Of a stretch of DNA of 64,000 bases, positions 21,165-34,127 are shown piece by piece. Below the pieces are notes generated by a model that was given only the letters and a program-made list of their open reading frames with translations, was not told where the DNA came from and searched no databases. Position 1 is the first letter of the stretch. Every line of letters starts with the position of its first letter. Both the position numbers and the translations under genes were made by a program. This DNA comes from Ambrosia x helenae (lineage: Eukaryota; Streptophyta; Magnoliopsida; Asterales; Asteraceae). The DNA lies in contig CM061228.1 in assembly GCA_030844895.1 (NCBI GenBank), positions 136,071,068 through 136,135,067 of the forward strand. The letters are read 5' to 3'.

Positions 21165-24100
21165 ATGGAGACTCAGACCACTGCACACCTCCGTCGAATG
21201 GCCGAAGAACTCAAATGCCCCATCTGGTAATATTACTTTCACTTTCCATTTCATTATTCTTCACTCTTAAAACTTATTATTATCTTGTTTTATACTTTTT
21301 ATTTATTTATTTATTTATTTATTTGCAGCTTAAGTCTTCTGAAATGTTCGGTTTCGCTTACGTGCAATCATATATTTTGCAAGTAAGCTTTCTTCCTTTT
21401 TTGTTATTGAGACACTTGTTATTTGTTTTCTTCATAGATTGACATTTTGTTTGTTACGATTGTTTTCAGTGTTTGTATTGATAAGTCTATGAAGTCTGAC
21501 TCAACATGTCCTGTATGCAAGGTTCCTTATACGCGAAGAGGTATATATCGATTCGATGTTAATTTTTATTCGAATTTCATTGGATATGTGATCAAATTAG
21601 GTCTGAATTTGACAAGAATTTAACTATAGAGTAATTTAATTAGACATTGGATAAAATTAGGTCTGAAAATTCACTATATCATGTACCATTGGATGTAATT
21701 GCGGTCCTCCTTGAGCCAATTTGAGTTATGGATTAGTGGTTTTAACATGGGGGTTTTATACTTTTAGTTATCATCTAGTTAGCTATAGTTAGGAGTAAAA
21801 GGCGCTAGGCATGCGATGGGGTCTAGCCTAGGGACTAGTCGGGACTAGGCGGAATTAGGTAGATTAATCGTTTCGGAATTTTTATACGTATATATATATA
21901 TACATATACACACACACGCACACACAGATTTATATGAAAATAATACTTAGAAATTCACGTGTTTTTTTAACCAGGAGGCTTGTTTGATGAAATTAGGGCT
22001 TGTAAATGATTTTTTTTTTTTGGAATTAAAATAAAAAAAACCATCGCCTAGTTCCGCCTAGCTCCCGCCTAATCCCTCGCCTAGCTCGAAATTACACTAT
22101 TTTGGTTCGCCTAGCCCGACTTTTACAACACTGGTTAGGAGTTTGAGTGCATCTCTAATCGTACAACTATTGAGTCGTGGTCTGTATAAACCTAATCGAA
22201 GTTTAGATAGCGATATGAATTTCATAATTCATTATGTCATGTTTCTTATGATTTTTTTTCGTTATTACATATACCTAATTGTTTTCGAATTCAATCTATT
22301 ATGTATCAGAGGTTCGTCCTGCTCCTCACATGGATAGTTTGGTGAGCATTTACAAGAACATGGAGGTTTCTTCGGGTGTCAACATTTTAGTCACTCAGAC
22401 AGAACCTCAAACACAAGGTATTGGTTTGGTTGTCTAAAATTTAGACTCTAATTGTAAAAGGTGTTAAACACCCTAAGTGGAATTGATCAAACTGTTTTTT
22501 TTTTTTTTTTTTTTATAATTTATTTAGGTAATGAGAAGCAAACTAACGATGAAATCATTTGTGGAAGTAAGACAACCAGCAAAGCTTGCAGAAGCACACC
22601 TAACACACAGAAGAAGAGGAAAAAGAAAACGAGGGCTGTGAAAGGATTATCAAAGGAGCTTAAACGATGTGATTCAGATATCGAGAGACCATCTTTTCCA
22701 ACAAAGAAAAGGATTCAGGTGCCACAACATCCCCCACAAGAGACACCAACAAGACCTGCAAATCTTCAAAGTGGGAAGGTTGCGGTTGTTAACGATAAAA
22801 CTCAAAGTAATGTGTCGGGGGCAGAAGACACGGCTCATTTACATGAAAATGGAGATACATTATTTACCCCTTTCTTTTGGTTGAGAAATGAAGTGGATAG
22901 TGAAGATGCAACACAACCTACACTTACACCTTTTGCACCTGTAAATGAGTCACCACCAGATGCTCCGTGCTTCAGTGATATTAAAGATTCTTTGGATGAC
23001 CATCCTTCTCATACTGCCTCAAAGGTAGTTTTGTAATTGGTTTGGTGTAATTTTGCATCTTGGTATATGATAATTGTTTTAGTATTATGTTAACTCATGG
23101 AACCCTAGTCTGTTTCTATAGTGACTTCACTAGCCTGTATGCAACCTTAGTTGAATGGCACAAGTTATTGACATAAATAACTAATTATTGACAGTTCTTA
23201 ATGTGCTTTGACATTGCTCATTGTTTCAGGATGGTAACATGTTTGACAGTGAAATGTTTGAATGGACACAAAGACCTTGCTCTCCTGAGCTCTGCGCAAG
23301 TCCATTGAAGACGCAGGCCAAACAATCGGATGGATGCAACAGAATCCAAGAGAATGGAGGCAGTCACGTGAAAGGAAAGAAGGCAATCGATACCATAGAA
23401 GTGGTTTTACCAACTTTATCTCCACTTAAAAAAAATGAGGTTGTTCATGAAGCTAAAGTCAAAGGGGTTAAGAAGAGAGCTAAGAAGACGAGAGAAAGCA
23501 TTCAAAAGAAGAGAGTTAAGAGAGACAGAGATATAGTTGTTGGAATTTGTGCGCCGAAGGCTGATCAAGATGATGACAAAAACACTAGTGAGCCTGTGAA
23601 ATGTAAGAAACAGAATCGAAGTGGCAAGAAAGTTGTAACAGCAGCTGTTGAAGAAGCTTCTAATCATGGAGATGGAAGTACAGCTGGTCTGTCAAATTCT
23701 TTGAATCTTAAAAAATGCAGTGACAACATTGATGTCGCTCGTAGCACTGGCAAGAAGAAAAAAGAGATCACTAATCAGCAACATACAAAAAGGACTAAAA
23801 GGTTGAAGAACCACGATTCAAGAAATGGTAATAATAACGTTGCTGAACTTAACAAGGATTTCATCTCCCAGCTTCCTACTGAACCTTCTCTTAATGTTGA
23901 GATAGACGCTTGTGCTTCGAGTAAACACACTAAGAATGGTCACGTTTCTAAGAGCGTAAAAACTTCAAAAAAGGTGACATTTTCTACAAATGAGCCAATG
24001 CCTTCTAAATACGCTGATACAAAGGTCAGCCAACCAATGGGAGAAGTTAATTGTAGTTCTATGGAAGAGTCCAATCCTACAAGGAAATCAAATGCAACAT

Positions 24101-25789
24101 TCTTAAATAAATGTAGTACTTTGTCTTATATGCGATGTGCTTTCTGCCAGTCCACAGAAGAATCAAATGTTTGTTTCAAATCTACTTCATTCCTTCTAGA
24201 ACCAATTACTTGTTGACTTTCTTATCAGGCATATATTTATTGCAGATTACGGGATGCATGACACACTACCTTAAGGGAAAGCCTATAACTTTGGATCATG
24301 AAGGTGTATCAAATGCCATACATGCACATAGGAACTGCACAGAGTGGTAAGTATGTGGGGATATTGTTTTTCTTCTCTCATTTGTTGGTAGACTAACGTT
24401 GAAAGTAATATTCAGGGCTCCTAATGTATACTTTGAAGACGATATTGCTGTCAATCTGGAAGCTGAGTTGACAAGAAGCAAAAGAATTAAGTGCTCTTGC
24501 TGTGGATTAAAGTGTGCAGCTCTCGGGTGTTATGAAAAAACTTGTCGTAAAAGCTTCCATTTCACCTGTGCAAAGTTAACACCCCAATGCCGATGGGATG
24601 ATGTAAGTATCACTATATTGTGTCACATTACAATTTACATCAAACACTGTCGATTGCTCAACTCGTCAAATTATATTTCTTTGTCACAGGACAATTTTGT
24701 CATGCTATGCCCACTTCATGCATCTCAAAAGCTGCCAAATGAAGCATGTGGTTCTCAACTAAAAGATAAAAAGAAATATGTTCCGAAAAGACAAGCTATC
24801 ATTAAACAATCTCAAGTTAATGTTGATACAGTCAGCACAGCTTCTCGTTGGGAGTCATCTGGACTGTTCGCGAAAATGCTTCTTTGTTGCTCAGCTCTCA
24901 CAAGTACTGAAAAGGTAAGATAATAATATCTTTTCAGCTATTCGCATATTGAAATTCATTTAAATATTATTTTATCCATTTCTTAACTGTATTACAGGAA
25001 ACCGTTGAAAAGTTTGAGAAGTTATCTGGAGTTACAGTATTGAAGAAATGGGATTCCAGGGTTACACATGTCATTGCATCAGTCGATGAGAACGGTGCAT
25101 GCAGAAGAACCCTTAAATATTTGATGGGTATTATAGAGGGAAAGTGGATTCTTAACATTGAATGTAAGCATAGTTTACGCATAAAAATCAACGTATTGGC
25201 TACTAAATAATTGTTCATTGCAAAGATATAATTTGAGTTCTTTTCACATGTTAAAAGGGATCAAGGCTTGCTTGGAGGTCAAGAAACCAGTTGATGAACA
25301 ACTTTACGAGATTAATATAGATATTCATGGATTCAAGGGTGGTCCTAAACTTGGCCGGTCTAGGTTGCTGAATAAGGTTCTTTCACACCTATTTTTCTTT
25401 AAATATTTTGTTTTTGTTTTAATATGTATTTATCTAATGTTGGCTTGTTCACCTAAAATCTTTTGCAGGAACCGAAACTATTTAATGGTTTTAAGTTCTA
25501 TTTTACTGGAGACTTTGTAGCTTCTTACAAGGGGTATTTACATGATCTTATCATTGCTGCTGGAGGCACAGTTCTGCATCGGAAGCCGGTACCAATGAAC
25601 AATGAACGACAGTTTCTAGTTTACAGCATTGAGCTTCCTGATAAGTTAAAACCAAATGAGCAAGACCAGATTCTGAGTCAAAGAAAGTCAAATGCAGAAG
25701 CCCTTGCGAATTCATGTGGTGCGGTAGCTGTAAGCAACTCATGGATTTTAAACTCCATTGCTGCTTCTAAGGTGCAAGATCTTTACTAG
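21165..25789 (+). CDS. BRCA1: BRCA1 orthologue (RING, extended PHD, two BRCT)
   Basis: Twelve exons join in frame to 949 codons: 21165-21226, 21329-21382, 21470-21540, 22310-22417, 22528-23024, 23230-24168, 24246-24346, 24416-24602, 24690-24914, 24998-25163, 25258-25376 and 25469-25789. A C3HC4 RING occupies residues 18-55 (C18, C21, C33, H35, C38, C41, C52, C55). The centre is lysine-rich and disordered with nuclear-localisation-like stretches (KKRKKKTR, KGVKKRAKKTR). An extended PHD finger runs about 567-683 (CAFCQS, HRNCTEWAPNVYF, KCSCCGLKCAALGC, FHFTCAKL, CPLH). BRCT1 is about 728-815 (VTHVIAS, GKWILNIEWI) and BRCT2 about 844-949 (FYFTGDF, AAGGTVL, SNSWILNSIAA). This is the plant BRCA1 layout, with length close to the Arabidopsis protein (recalled about 941 aa). 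It would act as a nuclear ubiquitin E3 with BARD1 in homologous recombination repair. Intron 3 holds a hAT MITE. Confidence 0.95.
21796..22133. mobile_element. hAT-type MITE in BRCA1 intron 3
   Basis: Perfect 8-bp repeats GTTAGGAG flank it (21788-21795 and 22134-22141). The right end on the opposite strand reads CAGTGTTGTAAAAGTCGGGC and the left starts TAAAAGGCGCTAGGC, so the left tip seems to lack about 8 bases. Arms are built of CGCCTAG/CTAGGCG words. Confidence 0.6.
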
Positions 25790-26955
25790 GAAAAATAGTT
25801 TTTCTAATTAAATCTTTTAAACTCCATGTGGCTCTTTTTTATTGCAATTATGTATAGAATATAATTATGGATGAATTTACTTTTGACTTTGGCTTATATA
25901 AACTATTATGATTTAAATTTCTTGTGCATTGAAAAATAATCTGAGTACTTGTACATTTTTACCAGTTTAAAAATTAATATTTTTCTTCAAATCCTGAACT
26001 AGTACCAACCGGCAGGCTAGGGTCAGGTTCAAACAGGTTTTGTACACCTCTAGATAAACTGACCCAACCTTGGGGGCTGTCTGCTACCCATCTACCATGG
26101 TCATCAAAATGAAGCTATTATCATGGACTCAGATATGATCTACCTTGCTCACAATTTGTTTATTTTTTAACGGCTAGCATGCATTCACTTTAATCGTACT
26201 TCTAAATCTACACGTTTGTTCACAAAAGACTAGAGGTGTTAATCGTGTACGACCCATATATTGTTCGTGTCAAAAATTTCAATCCTAACTTACACACACA
26301 TAAATTTGGGCCAACCCAAACAGGACAAGTTTAAGCTATTTTTTAAAAATGAGTCAAACATTTGTGTAAGTGGGTTGTTGCCTTGTTGGGTTGTAAGCTA
26401 GTTCTCTAACATGTTTAAAAGTAGATAACATGGTGTAAGAAAACTAATACTATTATGACTAACTATAAAAAATATTTCATTAAAACTAAATGGAAATAAT
26501 GTAGATAAGTGATATGAATTATGAAGAGTCTTTTTAATCTTGAAAATTGATTGGAAATTGCAAAGTGTATCTTTAGAAAAATAAAAGATAATGGAAAAAA
26601 CAAAAATAGAACTATAAAACATTTTTTAAATACTTAAAGTTAACGGGTGAAGTCCTTTTTTTATATGGGTCAACTCAAACCTGACCTGTTTTTAAACGGA
26701 TCATCCTTAATGACCCGTTTTTCTAAAAGAGTTGTATTAGTCAACCCAAAACTTGTTTTTCTATGGTGTTATGTCAACTGTCATAAATTGTCACCCTAGA
26801 TAAGATACATTTTTCCGTCATAAGAATTGAACCCTCTACTATTTGAGAATAAAAACTTTTTCAACACACCTTAATACCACCAAGACGGAATTCGTTAGCT
26901 CCTAACTCAAGGTGCTACGCAAGCCACCCCTTCCACCACCTATACATTTTGCCAG
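25790..26955. other. Intergenic; left flank of the segmental duplication
   Basis: From about 25980 the sequence is a diverged copy of 31450-32070. Shared words include CTGACCCAACCTTG, AAAATGAAGCTATTATCATG and TACATTTTTCC. No gene is seen. It marks the start of the duplicated block that carries the two F-box genes. Confidence 0.6.
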
Positions 26956-27719
26956 TAGGGCTGTAAATGAATCAAGCGAACACGAACATAGCCTTGTTCG
27001 TGTTCATTTGTCAAGGAAATAACGTGTTCACGAACTGTTCATGAACACTTACCGAACGAGATTTTTTGTTTGTGTTTGTTTGTTAAGGAAATAACGTGTT
27101 CATGAACAATTACTGAATGAGGTTTTGTTCGCGTTCGTTTGTTAAGGAAGGAATGTGTTTGTGTTTATTTGTTAAATTTAGTTATCGAACAAAACGAACA
27201 AAAAAAACACCAATGAACGTAAATGAACACAAGCAGACATTAATGAACAAAACTGAGCACAAACTAACACATATTAAATTCCGAAAATTTCATTACGACC
27301 ATTGTCCACCCAAAAATACTAATCGAATTACTCAAATATACTTGACATAATCTTGATCACATAATGTATCATAAAAACACAGAATTGCCATATTAAACTT
27401 GAAATTTTCGTTTAATCCACCTAAATAACAGTTAAATTAAAATAGTTAAAGTAATATTAATATGTGATATACTAATATATATTAAATAATCTACACTGGG
27501 AAATTTAAAGTATTTAAATTAAAAATAAAATGTTATAAACCCTAATGAACTATCGAACACAAACAAACATAAACTAACACGTTACCGAACGTTCACGAAC
27601 ATAAATGAACGAACGTGACATCTGTTCACGTTTGTTTTTTAACTAAACAAACACAAACAAACTTTCTGCCGAATATTTCAGCAACTGTTTGCTGAACGTC
27701 TGGTTCGTTTACAACCCTA
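26956..27719. mobile_element. hAT-type element with ACGAAC-rich arms
   Basis: Ends TAGGGCTGTAAATGAA and, on the opposite strand, TAGGGTTGTAAACGAACC are TIRs of the same family as 29171-29789. Flanks CATTTTGC (three bases off the end) and CATTTTGG are imperfect TSDs. Arms carry CGAACA/TGTTCG words around an AT-rich middle. No transposase frame was found. It is absent from the paralogous block near 31900-32100. Confidence 0.65.
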
Positions 27720-28619
27720 CATTTTGGAATGAATAGATAATTGAATTTTAACTTTGGGTGCCTACCTCAACATCTGAACCCACAGGTCAGGATCATTGTG
27801 TAAAACACAAAAAGAAGCTCCATATGTATATAGGAATGACGATGAGATGAGGATTGATAATTCCAGTCTCATATCAGATCAGGGATAGTGATCAAGCATG
27901 TAGATTTATTTCTCAAAAGACTTTGATACATATACGGACTCCGATTAAGTTCATTCAAGCGGCATTGGAACCGTCTTATCGAACCCTACGATCTTAGTTT
28001 TTAGGTTTTCGCTTTTTTGGATTTTTAGCTTTAATTTTTAGAATTTATGTTATATCATTGTGTCTTTTTCTTATTTTCATCATTATGTCATTTTTACGAA
28101 TCATTGTGTCTTTTTTCTTCATCATATTTTGTAGCTCATTCTGTCATATTTCGTGATCTATTGTGTTTTTTGTATCTTTTTCACATTTCTTATTTTTATT
28201 ATACTATGTAGGATAACTTGTCCCTGTAAATAAATGAAATGTATTACAGTGGTGACATACCAAACTAACAATGTAAATAATTCTTTTACAAAGGACTTTT
28301 TAGCACACCCCAAAGTAGAACCGATACCAAACCGATTCCGTATCAAACTGAGGGTGTTCGATATCGGTATAGTATCGGTATTTTAAGGTAAAATATTGAT
28401 ACCGTATCATGCTGTATATTTTCAACATCAGTATCGATATTAGGTTTTAAAAGTTTTCAGGATCGGTATTGGTTGGTACCGATACCGTCCCGAGCTCATC
28501 TATATCCCAAAGCAAAGGACAATTATTAACACTTTCTAATAGAAAGAGGACTTTTGTACCCACACGTCGCCTCTTGTAAACATAAAAAACGGTAAAAGTA
28601 CCCAAACCACATTTCATCT
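27720..28619. other. Intergenic and promoter of F-box gene A, with a degenerate repeat
   Basis: 27760-27960 matches 32080-32290 of the second duplication copy. 28316-28500 carries a decayed relative of the ACCGATAC element at 5190-5531 (ATCGGTATAGTATCGGTATT, GATACCGTCCCGAGCTCAT) without intact ends. The last 110 bp match the sequence before gene B and hold the shared leader CCCAAACCACATTTCATCT just before the start codon. Confidence 0.55.
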
Positions 28620-30977
28620 ATGGCATCAACCTCCGCCACAGAACCACCGCCGCCGTCGACGGCGGCGGACCAACCTCCAAACTGGCTACAAATGCCTCAC
28701 GAGCTGATGACAATAATACTCCAACGATTAGATCCCGTAGAAATCCTCCACAGCGTACAAAAAGTATGCACAACGTGGCGGACAATCTGCAAAGATCCGG
28801 CCATGTGGAAGTCCATTAATATGCTCGAATACGTTCTGCCTTGGGATCAGGATTTCGAATTCGATCTCGAGCAACTTACTAAGCACGCTATCGATCGGAG
28901 CTGTGGTGAATTGATTGATTTAAAGCTCGAGTGCTTTTGTACTGATGATTTGCTTCATCACATTTCTCAATTGTATGTTTCTTATCCTTTCATCCATATT
29001 TTTGTTTGATGCTTATGTAATTACTGGTTTTTTAATTCTAGATTTAAATTAGAGGTTATGAAATTTGTTGTAGAGACTGTTGATTTGTTAGATTAGGTTT
29101 AGAATTTAGAACATAGGAAGTGGAATGTGATTGATCTCACAATTGAGATGAGGAATTACCTGGTAAATACTAGGGCTGTAAACGAACCAAACGAACAAGG
29201 CTTTGTTCGTGTTTGTTTGTTAAGGTTTCTTAGACAAACGAACCGTTCACGAACACACTAACGAACATAATTCTATGTTTGTGTTTGTTTGTTAAGAAAT
29301 TCAGTTGTTTGCGAACTGTTCGTGAACACGGGTCTTAAACATAAACAAACAAAAACAAACATTTAATATGTAACTAACTAAAAAAAATTGTTAATATTAA
29401 CCGTTAGACAAAGTACATCTACTAAATGATGTCGATAAGTCAAATTGTACTAACTTAGACATAATTATCTAAAATTACTTAGGCATAGGCATGAATACAT
29501 GATATTCCTAATTCAAAAGTTCATAATTATCCTAAGTTTTAACTAGTGATCGAACATAAACAAACATACACAAATGGATATAAATAAACGAACGTAAACA
29601 AACACATTGTCGAACGTTCACGAACGCAATCGAACGAACGAGACATTTGTTCGTGTTTGTTTGTTTAGATAATCAAACGGATTTTTTTGTTCGTGTTCGT
29701 TCATTTATTAAACAAACGGACACAAACGAACTTCCCGCCGAACGGTTTACGAACTGTTCACCCGAACGTTTGGTTTGTTTACAGCCTTAGTAAATACTTT
29801 GTGGTAATGATACGGATAACTAGAGTGATTATTATTACGCTACTGTTATCAAGTAGCGTAATAATATAATATTTACTCTAATTATTATTAGAACTGTGGC
29901 ATAATAACGATTACTCTATTTCAAGCATAATTAGTATAGTTATTTGTACCATTTGCACGTTAAGAGTTGTTTGTATTTGATCCTAGCACTAGAAAAGAGA
30001 GATAACAATAGAACTTACATTTGAGTTTAAGATTGACATTAGGGCTTTTAACATGTTTTTATGGGTTAAGATTGCTTGAAGGTGCTTTTAAGGGCAGTTT
30101 GCTGATTAAATATTAACGCATGACTTCTTATTGATCAACCAATGCTAAGTCATAACTTAATACTGTTGTTGATGTGGTTTGAGTATCAACTCTTTAACTT
30201 CTTATCGATCAACCAATCAACCGTAACTTAATACTGTTCTTGATGTGTTTTTTTTATGATTATCAGATGAATTTTAACTTGCACATTATAGTTTTACATA
30301 ATTGAAAGAAATTTTGTTGTTTTTGTTTGGCTCAAAAGTTAAAATGGTGAACTCTTGTGCACAGCTCAAATAAGTTGAAACGTCTGTGCTTGTCAAACTG
30401 CGACATCATCACAAGCAGTGGGTTGAGTAACGTGGTTAAAAAGCTACCACAACTGGAAGAGCTACACCTTTACTACACCTCTATCAATGTAGAAGACATT
30501 GAAGTGATTGGACAAAATTGCCCTCATCTGAAATCCTTCAAGTTAAACAAAGAGTTCATCCGACCGCATATTGAATTTGACGGAGATGCTCTAGCAATTG
30601 CCAATAGCATGCCCGAGTTACGCCATTTGCAGTTATTTGGAAACAAAATGACCAACGAAGGTCTCCAAGCCATTTTACATGGCTGCCCGCACCTAGAATT
30701 CCTTGATGTTCGCAGGTGTTTTAACCTTAACCTTGGTGCTGGGAATTTAGGAAAATTATGCGTAGAACGGGTCAAAGATTTTAAGCATCCTAATGACTCA
30801 ACAAAGAACTGCGGTTTTGTTGTTCAAGCTCATGCTTTTGATGACATTGATGATATGTATTCATCTGGGTATTCTGATGCGGATGACTATTCGGAAGATG
30901 GCTTTTATGAAGAAGACTATGACTTCTCTGGTGGCAGTGTCATATCTGAAGAGGATGATTATGATTATTATGATTGA
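28620..30977 (+). CDS. F-box/LRR protein, SKIP19/FBL23-like, copy A
   Basis: Two exons, 28620-28972 and 30365-30977, join in frame to 321 codons. The F-box covers residues about 21-64 (NWLQMPHELMTIILQRLDPV, VQKVCTTWRTICKDPAMWKS). Leucine-rich repeat segments follow (LKRLCLSNCDIITSSGL, LPQLEELHLYYTSI, CPHLKSFKLN, MPELRHLQLFGNKMTNEGL, CPHLEFLDVRRCFNL). The C-terminus is very acidic and tyrosine-rich (SGYSDADDYSEDGFYEEDYD). Such proteins bind SKP1 and act as substrate receptors of SCF ubiquitin ligases. The substrate is unknown. It is the tandem duplicate of the gene at 37199. The 1.4 kb intron holds a hAT element and a small foldback. Confidence 0.9.
29171..29789. mobile_element. hAT-type element in intron of F-box gene A
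   Basis: TIRs TAGGGCTGTAAACGAACC and, reversed, TAAGGCTGTAAACAAACC are flanked by perfect 8-bp TSDs GTAAATAC (29163-29170 and 29790-29797). Arms carry ACGAAC/GTTCGT words. It is absent from the F-box gene B intron, so it inserted after the duplication. Confidence 0.88.
29821..29879. repeat. Small foldback in both F-box introns
   Basis: AGAGTGATTATTATTACGCT and AGTAGCGTAATAATATAATA can pair around the loop GTTATCA. A shorter copy is at about 37723-37782 in gene B, so it predates the duplication. Confidence 0.5.
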
Positions 30978-31482
30978 AAGATTAATCTTTGGTAAACATT
31001 AGAGCTTTGTTGAATTGCCATGATGTACTTACTTTATGTTATTATTGTTTATGCCTTCTGTTGGGTTGCATGGGTTAGTTGGTGTGGAGCTTTGGTCAAC
31101 TCTCCCATCATTATCTCTTTTTCTTTAGCCAAGCAGCCAAATTAGAGCACATTCCTCGAGGCTCTTATGCGTTGCCAAGTTTGCGCCGAGTTCTTTTTCA
31201 AGTTTTCTTTTTCGACTGTTTTGGAGTCGGTCAACTTGGGATGAATTTGACTTTAGATTGATTCGGAGTAACTACATGGAGTTGACGAAAATTGCCTCAG
31301 GCAACTTACCCTCTAGTAATTAGACGGAGTTGAAGAGGCTCTACTATAAATTCACTTTTTTCATTTAAGGCTCAAATTGGTTTGGCAAAAATCGGTTCGA
31401 GTTACAAATCGATTTTGACTAAAATAGTAGCCCTACTACATGCATCCTTAAGATCAGGTTCTAAACCGGTTCAGGTTCAAAC

Positions 31483-31513
<31 letters not shown>

Positions 31514-32407
31514 GCACCGGGCTGGGTCATAAATCTGTTTGACGAGGCCAAATAAATTTCTTAAACTGACCCAACCTTGTGGGCTATCTGCTACTCTCTA
31601 GTCTCTACCAACCATGGTCACCAAAATGAAGCTATTATCATGGACTCATATATGATCTACCTTAGTCATAATCTTTTTTTTTTCTTTTAATGGCTAGCAT
31701 ACACTCACTCTAATTCTACTTTTAAATCTAAATATTTGTTCACTATAACACTAGAGGTGTGAGGTGTCAATTTTGTCGACCCACATTATTATTCCTGTCA
31801 AAGATTTTAACCCTAACTTACACATAATTTGGGCCAACATGAACATGGGCTGTTTAAGCCAATTTGAAAAAATGAGTCAAACATGTGTAAGTGGTTTGTT
31901 GGGTGAACTCCTTTTTATATGGGCCAAACCCAACCTGGCATGTTTTTAAAACTGCCAACCCAAAATTTGTTTTTGTATAGTGTTATATCAAGAATTACCA
32001 CCCTAGAAAAAATACATTTTTCCATCATAAGAATTAAACCCTCAACTAATTTGGAATGCACGGATCATTGAATTTTAATTCTGGATGTCTACCTCAACAT
32101 CTGAACCTAAATGTTAGCATCCTCGTGCTCATTTTAAGAAACAAGTCCAATAAAACACAAAAACAAACTTAAAATGTATATAGCAATGACAATGATACAT
32201 GTATTGATAATCCTAGTCTCATATCAAATCAGCAATAATAACCCAACATGTAGATTTATTTCTCAAAGGACTTCGATACATATTTTTCAAAAATTACACC
32301 ACTGGTCAAAATATATACATAAACGTATCATAGTTGTTCTGTGCCTATTAAAAATAAAAGAGTTAATTTTAAAAAAACCTCACTCTCCAATAAAAATGTA
32401 TTATAGT
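30978..32407. other. 3' flank of F-box A and second copy of the duplicated intergenic block
   Basis: 30978-31065 is the 3' UTR and matches 40653-40730 after gene B. From about 31450 to 32290 the sequence repeats 25990-27960. A T-run at 31489-31513 interrupts it. No gene is seen; short ORFs here lack recognisable domains. Confidence 0.5.
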
Positions 32408-33111
32408 TAATGTTTTAAAAACCGGTTTTTAACTCATACCGGATTGGACTCAGTAATGGTTCAACCGGTTTAACTGGGTTGTACTAGGCGGTTCAACCGG
32501 ATTGACTAGTCAACCCTATAATTCTATAAAAGACAACTTCAACTCAAAAAATTAATCCAATAGTACATGATTTTTATAATACAAAAACAATTCAAAAGTG
32601 AATTCATACTAAAAAATAATCCAAAATTACCTAATTTTTTAATAAAGTTTTTTATATATAAAATGGTATAATATGTTTAAGCCATTGGATTGTTAAATGC
32701 ATTAACTTCATGATCGCTTAAAAGATAAAATTCATTACAATTGCCATCATCATAAAAAGAAATATACTTTTCGTTTTCTACAACCTTTAATAATATGTTT
32801 TAGTTACCAATAATCAACATATACTAAAATTACGTAAGATAAGTAACATATATAACAAGTAACCTTGTGTTACGAGAAACCGGTTCATGCTCTTTCTTAC
32901 CAAACATATTATCTATTCATCACTATGGCCTGAAAAAGTTCAATGTTTAACCTTGTCCCGATACCGATATAAACCGGTATACCAGAATTTACCGACGGTT
33001 CAAAGCCATTACCGTTTCCCCAAATTACCGGATTGATTCGTGCTGGCCACGTCACCGGTAGATGGTATAACCGGTTCAACCGGCTGGTATAAACCGGTTT
33101 TTAAAACATTG
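32408..33111. mobile_element. hAT-type element with AACCGGTT arms
   Basis: Ends TAATGTTTTAAAAACCGG and, on the opposite strand, CAATGTTTTAAAAACCGG differ at the first base only. They are flanked by perfect 8-bp TSDs ATTATAGT (32400-32407 and 33112-33119). Arms carry GGTTCAACCGG and CCGGT words. The ends resemble 8466-9253. The right TSD overlaps the TSD of the adjoining MULE. Confidence 0.85.
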
Positions 33112-33701
33112 ATTATAGTAAGAGTTAATTACCAAAACCGTCCCTGTGGTTTGGGCCAATATGCCAGTCCAGCCCAAAACTTTAAAAATTGCTTGAACAG
33201 TCTCTGACTTATGACGAAATAGGCCAAAACAGTCCATTTCGTTAACGAGATTAAGTCAGTGTCGTTAAGTCAAGGGCAAAATCGTCAACTCACATATAAA
33301 ATTTTAACCAGTCGTTTGTGCTCTCCTTTATAAACCTGATTTCCCCCAATTCACTATAAACCCTAAATTTCAAATTAAAACCTTTCAATTGAAGACCTTA
33401 TTGAAGACCCAGCAGCTCGTTCCCCTCCATAGCAGCTCGTTTCTGCATGTCGACTTCTGCATTTGATCTTCTTTTTCTTCTGATTTATGGGTTAGGTATG
33501 TATGTATGTATTGCTTCAATTAATGTAATTCGTATGTATGTGTTGATATACAACGTAATTATGGTTTAGGTATGTATATATGTATTGATTTTGGGTTTAG
33601 GTATGTATGAACTGATTTACAACGTAATTAACTTTGTATGCCCTAATAATGATGAAAAACTTATGCACTGATAATGTTGCAGGTGCAAACATCCAATTCT
33701 T

Positions 33702-34127
33702 ATGATGACTGATAAAGCTTCCAGTTCGAGTTCTGATGTTGATGACTCTGAGAGTTTGATTGATTATGATCAAATTGGAGATCCACCTTTTTATCTTGGT
33801 CAACCCTTTAGTTGTAAAGATGATATTAAGACAGTTGTTAAAAACCATGCTGTGTTTGACAAGAGGCAATTAGTGATTGATAGGAATGACAATGTCACCT
33901 TTCGTGCGGTGTGTAAGGGTATCAGTCCGCAAATAGGTAGATGTGAATGTGTTTTGCACATTGAAAACAACAAATCTCAAGGTGCATGGATTGTGAAATC
34001 CTTAAACATGGACCATAAATGTCTGCTAATAAGGGATGTTAGGTTATGGTATGGTCAGTGGAAGAAGAGCAAGAGAACTTGCAACAAGAAGGGGAAGAAA
34101 GACAGTGGAACACATGCTTCTAGTTAG
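33702..34127 (+). CDS. MuDR-type DNA-binding N-terminal fragment of a MULE transposase
   Basis: This ORF of 141 aa lies inside the MULE at 33122-35187. Residues about 30-115 match the plant MuDR domain pattern: GQPFSCKDDIKTVVKNHAVF, then RQLVIDRNDNVTFRAVCKG, ECVLHI, GAWIVKSLNMDHKC. Such proteins normally continue into the MULE catalytic domain and SWIM zinc finger. Here the frame ends in a basic, serine-tailed sequence after the HKC motif, so the protein cannot be a full transposase. It could act only as a DNA-binding remnant. An exon border may lie upstream at TTGCAG (about 33680). Confidence 0.65.
   Translation: MMTDKASSSSSDVDDSESLIDYDQIGDPPFYLGQPFSCKDDIKTVVKNHAVFDKRQLVIDRNDNVTFRAVCKGISPQIGRCECVLHIENNKSQGAWIVKSLNMDHKCLLIRDVRLWYGQWKKSKRTCNKKGKKDSGTHASS

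Noticed and set aside
30524..30775. Minus ORFs of 83 codons in both F-box genes
   Set aside because: Conserved between the copies only because the sense exon is conserved; antisense shadow.
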